From contig DASZMJ010000216.1 in NCBI GenBank assembly GCA_035551935.1, positions 1 to 26,320 on the forward strand: a DNA stretch of 26,320 nt. Direction: 5' to 3'. This DNA comes from DASZMJ01 sp035551935. GTDB lineage: Bacteria; Planctomycetota; Planctomycetia; Isosphaerales; Isosphaeraceae. The notes beneath the pieces were generated by a model, which was given only the letters and a program-made list of their open reading frames with translations, did not search any database and had not been told where the DNA came from. Position 1 is the stretch's first letter; each line of letters opens with the position of its first letter. The position numbers and the translations under genes were made by a program. This document shows, one piece after another, positions 1 through 9,256 of this stretch.

Positions 1-325
1 TGCTCATGCGTGCCGGGGGACGTTTCCCCGATTGATGGCCACGTCCCTCGAGCCATAATGATCCAACACGCGTGGAATAAGTCGTCGTAAGGAGAGGGTC
101 GACGGCGCCCGACACGCATCACCGACAGGCCGAACGTGTAATATTTTTTGAACAATTCGCTTGTCGGCGGGTGGGATGAGGGTGTAAAGTCCCCGTAGCT
201 CGCCCGATCAAAATGGAAGGGTGCTGGGACGACCCGGCGCCGATGCGGGCGGAACGGGACATCCATTGAGCCGACAACGCCCGGCCGGGCAGGGCCGGGG
301 CGCCCGTTTGAGGAGACAGGGAACC
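1..325. other. Left-edge non-coding region upstream of the DUF1549 gene
   Basis: No convincing gene was found. A short GGGGA/TCCCC hairpin lies at 16-29. An A/T-rich patch at about 138-153 is a plausible place for a promoter of the downstream gene, but no convincing -35/-10 pair can be named. A Shine-Dalgarno-like AGGAGA at about 311-316 belongs to the gene starting at 326. Confidence 0.4.
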
Positions 326-2773
326 ATGAGGAATTGCCTGGCGGCGCTCCTGGCGATCGGGGCGGCGACGGCCGCGATGGCGGCCGTCGCCGAGACGCCC
401 GACGGCCTTCGCGCCACGCCGGCCGAGGTGACCCTGCGGGGGCCCGACGCGGCCCAGCAGCTCGCCATCGAGCGGGGGGCCGAGCGGCCGGTCGATCGGA
501 CGGCCGAGGCCACGTTTGCGACCAGCGACCCGGGCGTCGCGACGGTCGACGCCTCGGGCCTGGTCGTCGCCCGAGGAGACGGGAAGGCGACGATCACCGC
601 GAAGGTCGGTGCGGCCGAGACGAAGGTGCCGGTGGCGGTCCGCGAGTTCGCCGCGGGCCGGCCGATCCACTTCGGCAACCAGATCGTGCCGATCTTCACG
701 AAGCTCGGCTGCAATTCCGGCGGCTGCCATGGTAAGGCCAGCGGCCAGAACGGCTTCCGGCTCAGCTTGCTCGGATTCGACCCGGCGCTCGACTACGAGA
801 CCCTCGTACTCGAAGGCCGCGGGCGCCGGCTCTTTCCCTCGTCGCCGGAGCGGAGCCTCTTGCTCGTGAAGGCCACGGCCCGGGTCCCGCACGGCGGCGG
901 CCGGCGGCTCGACCCGGCCTCGCACGAATTCAAGATCATCGCGCGCTGGATCGCCTCGGGCATGCCCGTCGGCGCCAGGGACGCGCCGGCCGTCGCCCGG
1001 ATCGAGGTCGCCCCGCGGGAGCGCGTGATGGCCCGCAAGGGGCGGCAACAGGTCGTCGTCACGGCCGTCTACACCGACGGCACGACCGAGGACGTGACCC
1101 GGCGCGCCCAGTACCAATCCAACGAGATGGACGTCGCCTCGGTCGCCGACGGCGGCCAGGTCACGACCGGCGACCAGTCGGGCATCGCGGCGGTCATGGC
1201 CCGGTATCAAGGGCGGGTCGCCGTCTTCCGAGCCATCGTCCCGCTCGGCTCGACCAACGAGGGCTCGGCCGATTTCCGGCCGGTCAACCTCGTCGATCAG
1301 GCCGCGTTGAAGCAGTGGAAGGCGCTGGGGATCACCCCGTCGGGGCCGAGCACCGACGCCGAGTTCCTCCGCCGCGCCTGCCTGGACATCACGGGGACCT
1401 TGCCCACCCCGGAGGAGTTCCGGGCGTTCGTGGCCGATCCCGACGAGGCGAAGCGGGCGAAGCTCATCGATCGCCTGCTCGACCGACCCGAGTACGCCTC
1501 GTATTTCGCGACGAAGTGGGCCGATATCCTCCGCAACAAGCGCGAGGGGAACCCGGTCTATCAGCGCGGCACGTATCGGTTCCACGACTGGATCCGCGCG
1601 AGCCTGGCGAACAACGTGCCTTATGACCAGTTCGCCCGCGCGATCCTGACGGCCAGCGGCGGGACGGAGACGTCGCCGCCGGTGGTCTGGTACCGCCGGC
1701 TCCGCCAGCCCGACGCCTTCGTCGACGACACCGCGCAGGTCTTCCTGGGCATGCGTCTCCAGTGCGCCAAGTGCCACCACCACCCGTTCGAGGCCTGGAG
1801 CCAGGACGATTACTACGGCTTCGCCGCCTTCTTCGCCCGGGTCGGCCGCAAGCCGTCGCGGTCGGCGCAGAAGGCGGGGCAGTTCGAGGAGGTGATCTTC
1901 AACGCCCGAGGCGGCGCCGTCACGCAGCCGAGGACCGGGCAGGTCATGCAGCCGAAGGGGCTCGCCGGGCCGGTCCTGGCCGTCGACGCGGGGATCGACC
2001 CGAGGGACAAGCTGGTCGACTGGATGGTCGCGCCCGACAACCCGTTCTTCGCCCGGGCGCTGGTCAATCGCTACTGGGCCCACTTCCTCGGCCGCGGCCT
2101 GGTCGAGCCGATCGACGACATGCGGGTCACGAACCCGCCGAGCAACCCCGAGCTGCTCGACGCCCTCGCGAAGGACTTCGTCGCGAGCGGCTACGACCTC
2201 AAGCACCTGATCCGCACGATCGGCTCGAGCCGGCTCTACGGCCTGTCGAGCCTGCCCAACGGCTCGAACGCGAAGGACAAGCAGAGCTTCGCGCGCTATT
2301 ACCCGAAGCGGCTGACGGCCGAGGTCCTGCTCGACGCGATCGCGCAGGTGACGGCCGCGCCGACGGACTTCGGCGGCTTGCCGAAGGGGACGCGGGCGAT
2401 CGACCTGCCCGACGAGGCGGTCGGCTCGACGTTCCTCGACGCCTTCGGCCGCCCCAAGCGCGACACGGCCTGCGAGTGCGAGCGCGTCACCGACGCCAGC
2501 CTCGGGCAGAGCCTCATGCTCCTCAACTCGGGCGAGGTCCAGTCCAAGCTCGTCGCCCCGGCCAACCGCGCCGAGGCGTTGGCCAAGGACAAGAGGCCCG
2601 CCGCCGATCGCGTCGCCGACCTCTTCTGGGCCGCCTTCGGCCGCGCCCCCGAGCCCGACGAGCTCGCCCGCGCCCTGGCCCACCTCGACGCCCACAAGGA
2701 CAACCCGCGCCCGGCCTTCGAGGACATCCTCTGGGCCCTGATCAACGCGAAGGAATTCCAGTTCAACGACTGA
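326..2773 (+). CDS. DUF1549/DUF1553 secreted protein with bacterial Ig-like domains and haem-type CxxCH motif
   Basis: An 815-residue exported protein. The ATG at 326 is chosen because AGGAGACAGGG lies just upstream and a hydrophobic signal peptide follows (about residues 1-22). The order is: a Big_2-like Ig domain (about 30-105); a PSCyt1-like region with CNSGGCHG (C129, C134, H135); a second Ig-like domain (about 222-307); DUF1549 (about 320-500) containing C480-A-K-C483-H484, a c-type haem-binding signature; and DUF1553 (about 560-810). This is a typical planctomycete architecture. The biochemical role of the family is not established; linkage to cell-surface or sulfatase-like proteins is known. 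The gene is followed by a DUF1501 gene, its usual partner, with a long hairpin between them. Family assignment is secure; haem attachment is inferred from the motif only. Confidence 0.93.
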   Translation: MRNCLAALLAIGAATAAMAAVAETPDGLRATPAEVTLRGPDAAQQLAIERGAERPVDRTAEATFATSDPGVATVDASGLVVARGDGKATITAKVGAAETKVPVAVREFAAGRPIHFGNQIVPIFTKLGCNSGGCHGKASGQNGFRLSLLGFDPALDYETLVLEGRGRRLFPSSPERSLLLVKATARVPHGGGRRLDPASHEFKIIARWIASGMPVGARDAPAVARIEVAPRERVMARKGRQQVVVTAVYTDGTTEDVTRRAQYQSNEMDVASVADGGQVTTGDQSGIAAVMARYQGRVAVFRAIVPLGSTNEGSADFRPVNLVDQAALKQWKALGITPSGPSTDAEFLRRACLDITGTLPTPEEFRAFVADPDEAKRAKLIDRLLDRPEYASYFATKWADILRNKREGNPVYQRGTYRFHDWIRASLANNVPYDQFARAILTASGGTETSPPVVWYRRLRQPDAFVDDTAQVFLGMRLQCAKCHHHPFEAWSQDDYYGFAAFFARVGRKPSRSAQKAGQFEEVIFNARGGAVTQPRTGQVMQPKGLAGPVLAVDAGIDPRDKLVDWMVAPDNPFFARALVNRYWAHFLGRGLVEPIDDMRVTNPPSNPELLDALAKDFVASGYDLKHLIRTIGSSRLYGLSSLPNGSNAKDKQSFARYYPKRLTAEVLLDAIAQVTAAPTDFGGLPKGTRAIDLPDEAVGSTFLDAFGRPKRDTACECERVTDASLGQSLMLLNSGEVQSKLVAPANRAEALAKDKRPAADRVADLFWAAFGRAPEPDELARALAHLDAHKDNPRPAFEDILWALINAKEFQFND

Positions 2774-2777
2774 ACAG

Positions 2778-2887
2778 GGAAGGGGATCCACCGCGAAGGC
2801 ACGAAGGACGCGAAGAAGAAAGAATTCAATAAAGTTTGATATTTTTCTTCTTCGCGTCCTTCGTGCCTTCGCGGTGGATCCCCTTCC
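2778..2887. repeat. Perfect 44-bp inverted repeat (hairpin) between DUF1549 and DUF1501 genes
   Basis: Arms 2778-2821 and 2844-2887 are exact reverse complements, separated by a 22-base A/T-rich loop. The core motif is CGCGAAGGCACGAAGGACGC. Near-identical GAAGGCACGAAGGACGCGAAG-type strings are common intergenic repeats in planctomycete and related genomes (general knowledge, not searched here). The left arm begins four bases after the upstream stop codon. The right arm ends about five bases before the Shine-Dalgarno of the DUF1501 gene, so in RNA the hairpin would fill the whole intercistronic gap. Confidence 0.95.
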
Positions 2888-2902
2888 TCCCGGGAGGTTC
2901 CC

Positions 2903-4249
2903 ATGCTCGAGCTCAACGGCGTGAATCGGCGGGGTTTCCTGAGGGCGGGCTACCTGGGCCTGGCGGGGCTGGGCCTGGCGGACCTGCTCCGGGCCGAGGC
3001 GGCGGCGAAGGAGGCGGGGAAGAGGCCGGCGGGGGACCTGTCGGTCATCCTCGTCTGGCTCGACGGCGGCCCGCCGCAGCACGAGACGTACGACCCGAAG
3101 CCCGACGCGCCCGCCGAGTTCCGCGGCCCGCTGCGGCCGATCGACACGGCGGTGCCCGGCGTGCAGGTCTCGGAGCTGCTGCCGATCCACGCGTCCTTGA
3201 TGGACAAGATGTCGATCATCCGATCGATGCACCACAACAACGGCGACCACTTCGCCGCCGCGCACTGGATGCTGACCGGCTTCTTCGGCTCGAATGCCGC
3301 CGACCTCGCGCCGCAGTACCCGTCGGCCGGGTCGATCATCACCAAGCTCAAGGGGGCGAAGAAGCCGGGCATCCCGGCCTACGTCGGCGTGCCGTACACG
3401 CACACGATCGGCCTCGCCCCCGGCTACCACGGCGCGGCGTACCTGGGCGTCGGGTTCAACCCGTTCACCGCCGACGGCGACCCGAACAACGACGGCTACC
3501 AGGTGCCGAACCTCGCCCTGCCGGCCGGCGTCACCGTCAACCGGGCCGACGGCCGCCGCGGCCTGCTCGGCACGTTCGACAAGGCCCGTCGCGAGGCGGA
3601 CACCTCCGGCCTGATGGACGGCCTCGACCGCTTCGGCCAGCAGGCCTATGAGCTGATCACGAGCCCCGCCGCCCGCGAGGCGTTCAACCTCCGCAAGGAA
3701 GACCCCCGCCTCCGCGACCGCTACGGTCGCCACACCTGGGGCCAGAGCGCCTTGCTCGCGCGTCGACTGGTCGAGTCGGGTGTGCGGTTCGTGACCTTGA
3801 CCTTCGGCGGCTGGGACTTCCACTCCAGCCTCGAACGCGGGATGAAGAGCGTCCTGCCGGTGCTCGATCATGCCGTCGGGGGGCTCGTGGCCGACCTCGA
3901 CGCCCGCGGCCTGCTCGACTCGACGATCGTGCTGGTGATGGGCGAGTTCGGCCGGACCCCCCGGATGAACACCGGCGGTGTCCCCGGCGCCGACCCGAAC
4001 CCCGGCCGCGACCACTGGGGCGAGGTGATGAGCGTCCTCGCCGCCGGCGGCGGCCTCACACCCGGCCGCGTCGTCGGCTCGTCGAACGCCCGCGGCGAGG
4101 TCCCCAAGGACCGCCCGATCACCCCCGCCGACCTGCTCGTCACCCTCTACCGTCGCTTCGGCATCGACCCCGACACCTCCTTCAACAACCGCGCCGGCCG
4201 CCCCATCCCCATCGGCGGCACCGGCCGGGCGATCGAGGAGCTGCTCTGA
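2903..4249 (+). CDS. DUF1501 family protein, Tat-exported
   Basis: A 448-residue protein of the DUF1501 family, which has an alkaline-phosphatase/sulfatase-like fold. ATG 2903 is preceded by GGGAGG at 2892-2897. The N-terminus carries N8-R-R-G-F-L-R followed by a hydrophobic stretch, a twin-arginine export signal. Conserved blocks include VWLDGGPPQHETYDPKP (from about residue 51), the SMHHNNGDH segment (about 108-116), TFGGWDFHSS, MGEFGRTPRMN and GRDHWG. The acidic and His residues in these blocks fit the metal-site positions of the fold. It lies directly downstream of the DUF1549/DUF1553 gene, the usual pairing in planctomycetes, so co-expression is likely. The substrate is unknown. Confidence 0.93.
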   Translation: MLELNGVNRRGFLRAGYLGLAGLGLADLLRAEAAAKEAGKRPAGDLSVILVWLDGGPPQHETYDPKPDAPAEFRGPLRPIDTAVPGVQVSELLPIHASLMDKMSIIRSMHHNNGDHFAAAHWMLTGFFGSNAADLAPQYPSAGSIITKLKGAKKPGIPAYVGVPYTHTIGLAPGYHGAAYLGVGFNPFTADGDPNNDGYQVPNLALPAGVTVNRADGRRGLLGTFDKARREADTSGLMDGLDRFGQQAYELITSPAAREAFNLRKEDPRLRDRYGRHTWGQSALLARRLVESGVRFVTLTFGGWDFHSSLERGMKSVLPVLDHAVGGLVADLDARGLLDSTIVLVMGEFGRTPRMNTGGVPGADPNPGRDHWGEVMSVLAAGGGLTPGRVVGSSNARGEVPKDRPITPADLLVTLYRRFGIDPDTSFNNRAGRPIPIGGTGRAIEELL

Positions 4250-4271
4250 TCCCGACCGGGGCCCGACCCGT

Positions 4272-4335
4272 CGTAGGGTGGGCACCGCCCACCTTCTTAT
4301 ATCAATATAAGAAGGTGGGCGGTGCCCACCCTACG
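4272..4335. repeat. GTAG-headed REP-like inverted pair between convergent genes
   Basis: Arms 4272-4302 and 4305-4335 are perfect 31-bp reverse complements with a two-base loop. Each arm starts, from the outside, with GTAG (4273-4276; complement at 4331-4334). A 7-bp mini-hairpin follows, GGTGGGC-ACC-GCCCACC (4277-4293). The element fills the gap between two convergent genes, so it could act as a bidirectional terminator, although there is no long T-run. The outward GTAG plus palindrome matches the known layout of REP/BIME elements. Confidence 0.9.
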
Positions 4336-4338
4336 TGA

Positions 4339-5979
4339 TCAATCCGGGACGTCGCTCGCCACGTCGAACTTCCGGAACGCCAGCGCGATGAGGGGGGTGA
4401 TCGCGACCCCGACGCCGAGAGCGGCGAGCCAGCCGGCGGCCATGGCCGCGGCGAGGTTGCGGCCGAGCAGGAAGTAGACGCCGAGGGCGCACAGGGTCGA
4501 GAACCCGGCCGCGACCGTCAGCGCGACGACCTTCGCGAGCACGAGCAGCACGAGCTGACCCATCGCCTGGAGGTCCCCGGCCGGCGGGGCGCCGGCGGCG
4601 ATGCGGCTCGGGAACCAGAGGAACATCAGGTTCTCGACCGCGACCAGCAACAGGTTGAACGGCAACGCGAACGCCGCGATCCCCCAGAACAGGGGCCGCG
4701 CCCCCGAGGCGATCCCGAGCGGCAACATCGCCAGCCACTGCAACCCCGTCACGATGACCACCGGCGCGAAGAGCTGGCCGTAGACCAACGACAGGGGCGA
4801 GATCGGCAACGACTTGAGCACGTCCATCCGGTCGATGTCCGCGCGGAAGTCGAAGGCGGTCAGGGTCCCCAGGATCATGGTCAGCCAGAAGAGGGTCCCC
4901 TGGAACCCGAACGGGGCCCACACCTGGACGCGCCGGGTGTCCTGGAGAAACAGGAAGATGCCCATGCCGGTCGTCATCGCGAAGCAGAACAGGAGGACGA
5001 CCAGCCGGGCGACCTCGCGGCGGGCGCCGGTCAACTGCCGCCAGGCGATCGGCCCGGCGCCGCCCCACCAGGGGAGCATCGGCACGCGGCCGCGGGCCCG
5101 GCCCGGCTTGCGGACGGCCGCGATGCCCCGGCCGCGTCGTATCGCCTCGCGCAACGCGTAGACCTTCTCGCCCGCCGCGGCCGCCGTCTCGAGGTAATGG
5201 GCGTCGAGCGAAAAGATCAGGAGGACGAGGCCCGCGTCGATCAGGCCCGCCAGGGCCCCCCATTCGACGAGGTCGGGCCAGAGGTGGCGGGCGGTGAAGG
5301 CGAGCAAGAACCAGCGGAAGGGGGTCAGCACCGCGCGGACCGCCGGGGCGTCGGGGATCGACTGGAGGGCCTCGAGGGTCGGCACGGCCAGGGCCCGCCG
5401 GCCGACGCTCGCCGCGACGACGACGACGACCGCCAGCAGGATCGCCAGGGCCAGGCGCCGCCGCCAGGTGTTGGCCGCGGCCCCGATCGTCGCGCCGATC
5501 AGCGCCACGGCCATCGTGAGGAGCTGGCCGAAGAGTCCCATCAGGACCATGCCGACGTAGGCCGAGAGGAACGTCGGCGAATAGGTCCGCATCGCCACCG
5601 CCATGAACACGCCGAAGACCAGCACGCCGCCGAGGATGACCCAGAGCTTGTACGCCAGGAGCTGCCGCCGGCTGAACGGCGCCGAGAACAGGAGATTGAC
5701 CTCGGCCGGTGTGAACTGGATGGCCCGCTCGCCGGTCGAGAGGATCAGCGACAGCAGGCACCAGACGAGCAGGAAGAAGGGCCCGTAGCGCCGCGCCGGC
5801 TCGACGAGCCGGCCGGCGCCGCCCGTCGATGGGAGGAGGATCGACATCAGCCACGTCGCGAACAGGCCGAGGCCGAAGAGCCAGAGGATGATCCCCTTCG
5901 GCGACTTCAGGCCGCGGACCACGCGCCGTCCCCAAGCCTTCAGTCGCAGGCCGAGCAGCAGCCAGAGTGCCTCATCCAT
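4339..5979 (-). CDS. ABC exporter permease, multi-spanning membrane protein
   Basis: A 546-residue membrane protein with roughly 11-12 hydrophobic segments, the first at about residues 29-50 (IILWLFGLGLFATWLMSILL) and the last near the C-terminus. Size and pattern fit the putative ABC exporter/ABC-2-type permease families of planctomycetes. It probably forms the transmembrane part of an exporter with the ATPase encoded immediately upstream; the two coding regions are separated by only four bases. The ATG at 5979 follows the ATPase stop. The substrate cannot be read from the sequence. The 3' end abuts the palindrome at 4272-4335, which probably ends transcription. Confidence 0.85.
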   Translation of the reverse strand: MDEALWLLLGLRLKAWGRRVVRGLKSPKGIILWLFGLGLFATWLMSILLPSTGGAGRLVEPARRYGPFFLLVWCLLSLILSTGERAIQFTPAEVNLLFSAPFSRRQLLAYKLWVILGGVLVFGVFMAVAMRTYSPTFLSAYVGMVLMGLFGQLLTMAVALIGATIGAAANTWRRRLALAILLAVVVVVAASVGRRALAVPTLEALQSIPDAPAVRAVLTPFRWFLLAFTARHLWPDLVEWGALAGLIDAGLVLLIFSLDAHYLETAAAAGEKVYALREAIRRGRGIAAVRKPGRARGRVPMLPWWGGAGPIAWRQLTGARREVARLVVLLFCFAMTTGMGIFLFLQDTRRVQVWAPFGFQGTLFWLTMILGTLTAFDFRADIDRMDVLKSLPISPLSLVYGQLFAPVVIVTGLQWLAMLPLGIASGARPLFWGIAAFALPFNLLLVAVENLMFLWFPSRIAAGAPPAGDLQAMGQLVLLVLAKVVALTVAAGFSTLCALGVYFLLGRNLAAAMAAGWLAALGVGVAITPLIALAFRKFDVASDVPD

Positions 5980-5983
5980 CGCG

Positions 5984-6748
<765 letters not shown>

Positions 6749-7109
6749 CGACTCGTCTCCCCATTCGGCCCGCCGTCCCTCGCCGGGCCTCGCCTATGAA
6801 CTTAAGGCACCCCGCCCCGTCCCGCCAGTGGGCACCGGCCCGGCCGGGCCTGTCCTGCTCCCGGAACCCGAAGCGCAAGCGAGGCCTTCCAATCCTTCCG
6901 AACAGGGAGGCCCTCGCTTGCGCTTCGAGGTAGCGAAGGTCAAGAGGAGATCCGCGGCCGCGCGGGATGGGACAGCCGGCCGAGGGGCGTGTTACAATCG
7001 AGACTCGGCGAGCGGCCGGCCCGGCCCGCGGCGTCGTGCCGCGAAGGCGTCCGTCATACCCATCTTCGTCCCGGCCGCGGACGCCCGATCCGTTGGGAGC
7101 ATTGGTCTC
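6749..7109. other. Divergent intergenic region with an inverted repeat
   Basis: These 361 bases lie between the divergent ABC operon and the FG-GAP lipoprotein gene and must hold both promoters. The only clear structure is the inverted repeat at 6869-6927. An A/T-containing CTATGAACTTAAGG stretch (6792-6805) could belong to a promoter, but no convincing pair of boxes is evident. Confidence 0.5.
6869..6927. repeat. 16-bp inverted repeat, CGAAGCGCAAGCGAGG family
   Basis: Left arm CGAAGCGCAAGCGAGG (6869-6884) and right arm CCTCGCTTGCGCTTCG (6912-6927) are exact reverse complements. Further imperfect pairing (GGCC...) continues into the 27-base loop. The element sits in a divergent promoter region, unlike most other hairpins in the window, which sit at gene ends. 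It lacks the GTAG head seen in three of those. Confidence 0.85.
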
Positions 7110-9077
7110 ATGTCGATCTTTCTTACGAACCGACGGCGGGCCATGGCCCGGGCCGTCGCGGGGGCGTTGCTGGCCCTGGCCGGCTGCTCCCGGAGTGCGC
7201 CGCAGGCGGATTCGGCCGGCGCGACGACCGCGACGCCGTCGTCGGCCGGCGGCCCGGACACCTCGCAGCCGCGAGTCATGGGCTTCTACGACGCCTCGGG
7301 CGCGACCGCGCCGCCGAAGATCGCCGCCAACACCTCCGACCGCCTCTCGGGCGCCGGGGTCATCGCGCCGGTCAGGAAGCGGCCGCAGGAGCCGAGCCCG
7401 TTCCGCTTCGAGGAGGTCGCGAAGTCGGCGGGCGTCGACTTCAAGCACTTCTCGGGCATGACGAAGGAGAAGCATTTCCCGACCGCCAACGGCTCGGGCG
7501 TGGCGATCTTCGACTACGACGGCGACGGCAAGATGGACCTGTATTTCGCCACCTGCACACTCCTGCCGCTCGGGACGGCCACCGAGGGGCCGAACAGGCT
7601 CTACCGCAACCTGGGCGACGGGACCTTCAAGGACGTGACCGAGGAGTCCGGCCTCGGCTTCCGCGGCTTCTGCCACGGGATCATCGCCGCCGACCTCGAC
7701 AACGACGGCGACCAGGACGTCCTGCTCTGCAACTATGGCCCGAACGTCCTGTTCGAGAACGACGGCAAGGGTCACTTCAAGGACATCAGCCAGGCCGCCG
7801 GCGTCGACTCGCCCAACTGGTCCTCCGGCGGCGCCGTCATCGATTACGACAACGACGGCGACCTCGACGTCTACGTCGCCAACTACGGCCGTTGGAAGTA
7901 CCCCGACGACGACATGAACTGCACCGTCGAGGGCAACGGCAAGGCCGTCCGACTCTATTGCTCGCCCCGATCGATCCAGCCGGTGCAGCACATCCTCTAC
8001 AAGAACCTCTGGAAGGAGTCGGGCAAGCTGGCCTTCGTCGACGCGACGAAGGAGGCCGGCGTGGAGCGCAAGCCGGCCAATCAGGGGCACGGGTTCGGCG
8101 TCGTCGCCGCCGACATCAACGGCGACGGCAAGGTCGACCTCTACGTCGCCAACGACATGAACCCCAACTTCCTGTTCCTGAACCGCGGGGACGGCACCTT
8201 CTACGACGCCACCGAGCAGGCCGGCTCGGCCTACGACCACCGCGGCAACGCCCAGTCGAGCATGGGCGCCGACTGCGAGGACGTCGACGGCGACAACCTG
8301 CCCGAGCTGTTCGTCACCAACTTCCAGAACGAGCCCAACACCCTCTACCACAACATCCGCATCCCCGCGCAGCAGGGCGCCGGCGCGAAGGCGAACCCCT
8401 CGGCCTTCTTCCTCGACCAGACCACGGCCTTCAACCTCGCGTCCGACAGCCTCCCCTGGGTCGGCTGGGGCTGTGCCCTGCTCGACTTCGACAACGACGG
8501 CTGGCCCGACTGCTTCGTCACCAACGGCCACGTCGACGACAACCGCCGCGAGATCGGCCAGCCGATCGACTACGGCGAGCCCCCCTTGCTGCACCGCAAC
8601 GTCTCCCGGGCGACGTCGGATAAGGGCCCGACGCGCCGGTTCATCCTCGCGACCCGCGACGTCGGCCCATACTTCGAGAAGGAGGCCCACGTCGGCCGCG
8701 GCGCCGGCTTCGGCGACCTCGACGACGACGGCCGGCCCGACATCGTCGTCAGCCACAAGGACGGCCCGCCCGCGATCCTCATGAACCGGACCCCCCCCGG
8801 CCCGAACCACTGGCTCCGCCTCAAGCTCGTCGGCACCGCCAGCAACCGCGACGCCGTCGGCGCCCTCTGCATCGTCGAGCTCAAGGAACGGACCATCCAC
8901 CGCCAGCGCAAGGGGGGTTGCAGCATGTCGTCGACGAACGACCCCCGCGTCCTCATCGGCCTCGGCGCGGCGCCCGAGGTCGTCCGGCTCACCGTCCGCT
9001 GGCCCTCCGGCGCCGAGACCGTCCGCGAGCACGTCGTGGCCGACAAGTCGTACGAGATCGTCGAAGGGAAGCCCTGA
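7110..9077 (+). CDS. CRTAC1-like lipoprotein: FG-GAP/VCBS repeats with ASPIC/UnbV C-terminal domain
   Basis: A 655-residue surface protein. ATG 7110 is chosen for GGGAGC about nine bases upstream; an ATG at 7143 is an alternative. The N-terminus ends in a lipobox (ALLALAGC), so it is probably lipid-anchored. Seven FG-GAP/VCBS-type calcium-loop motifs follow: FDYDGDGKMDLYF, ADLDNDGDQDVLL, IDYDNDGDLDVYV, ADINGDGKVDLYV, DVDGDNLPELFV, LDFDNDGWPDCFV and GDLDDDGRPDIVV. These should build a beta-propeller. The C-terminal about 95 residues (NHWLRLKLVG through the NDPRV..GLG block) are an ASPIC/UnbV domain. A TPR protein gene follows on the same strand, a common planctomycete pairing. The ligand is unknown. 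Confidence 0.93.
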   Translation: MSIFLTNRRRAMARAVAGALLALAGCSRSAPQADSAGATTATPSSAGGPDTSQPRVMGFYDASGATAPPKIAANTSDRLSGAGVIAPVRKRPQEPSPFRFEEVAKSAGVDFKHFSGMTKEKHFPTANGSGVAIFDYDGDGKMDLYFATCTLLPLGTATEGPNRLYRNLGDGTFKDVTEESGLGFRGFCHGIIAADLDNDGDQDVLLCNYGPNVLFENDGKGHFKDISQAAGVDSPNWSSGGAVIDYDNDGDLDVYVANYGRWKYPDDDMNCTVEGNGKAVRLYCSPRSIQPVQHILYKNLWKESGKLAFVDATKEAGVERKPANQGHGFGVVAADINGDGKVDLYVANDMNPNFLFLNRGDGTFYDATEQAGSAYDHRGNAQSSMGADCEDVDGDNLPELFVTNFQNEPNTLYHNIRIPAQQGAGAKANPSAFFLDQTTAFNLASDSLPWVGWGCALLDFDNDGWPDCFVTNGHVDDNRREIGQPIDYGEPPLLHRNVSRATSDKGPTRRFILATRDVGPYFEKEAHVGRGAGFGDLDDDGRPDIVVSHKDGPPAILMNRTPPGPNHWLRLKLVGTASNRDAVGALCIVELKERTIHRQRKGGCSMSSTNDPRVLIGLGAAPEVVRLTVRWPSGAETVREHVVADKSYEIVEGKP

Positions 9078-9106
9078 CAGCCGGCCATTGGCCATCGATC
9101 CCTTTT

Positions 9107-9191
9107 CGTAGCAGGCACGCTCCGCGTGCCGTCCGCCCGCCCACAAAGCTCTTGGGTCATGGCGGACGGCACGCGGAGCGTGCCTGCTACG
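9107..9191. repeat. GTAG-headed REP-like inverted pair between CRTAC1-like and TPR genes
   Basis: Arms 9107-9137 and 9161-9191 are perfect 31-bp reverse complements with a 23-base loop. Each carries an outer GTAG (9108-9111; complement 9187-9190) and a 7-bp mini-hairpin GGCACGC-TCC-GCGTGCC (9114-9130). It lies 30 bases after one stop codon and 65 bases before the next start, inside what looks like an operon. Confidence 0.92.
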
Positions 9192-9256
9192 GGGAGAAAG
9201 GACGGCCGGTCAGCCCAGGGGGAGAAGGTGGAGGATCCCGTGGTGAGGGTCCTGGG

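Noticed and set aside
2836..3651. Plus-strand open frame starting in the long hairpin
   Set aside because: It is out of frame with the DUF1501 gene and its product is Arg/Pro/Gly-rich.
119..4285. 1388-codon open frame on the minus strand
   Set aside because: It lies antisense to the DUF1549 and DUF1501 genes, and its product is Arg/Gly/Val-rich with no domain. Such frames are expected opposite GC-biased codons.
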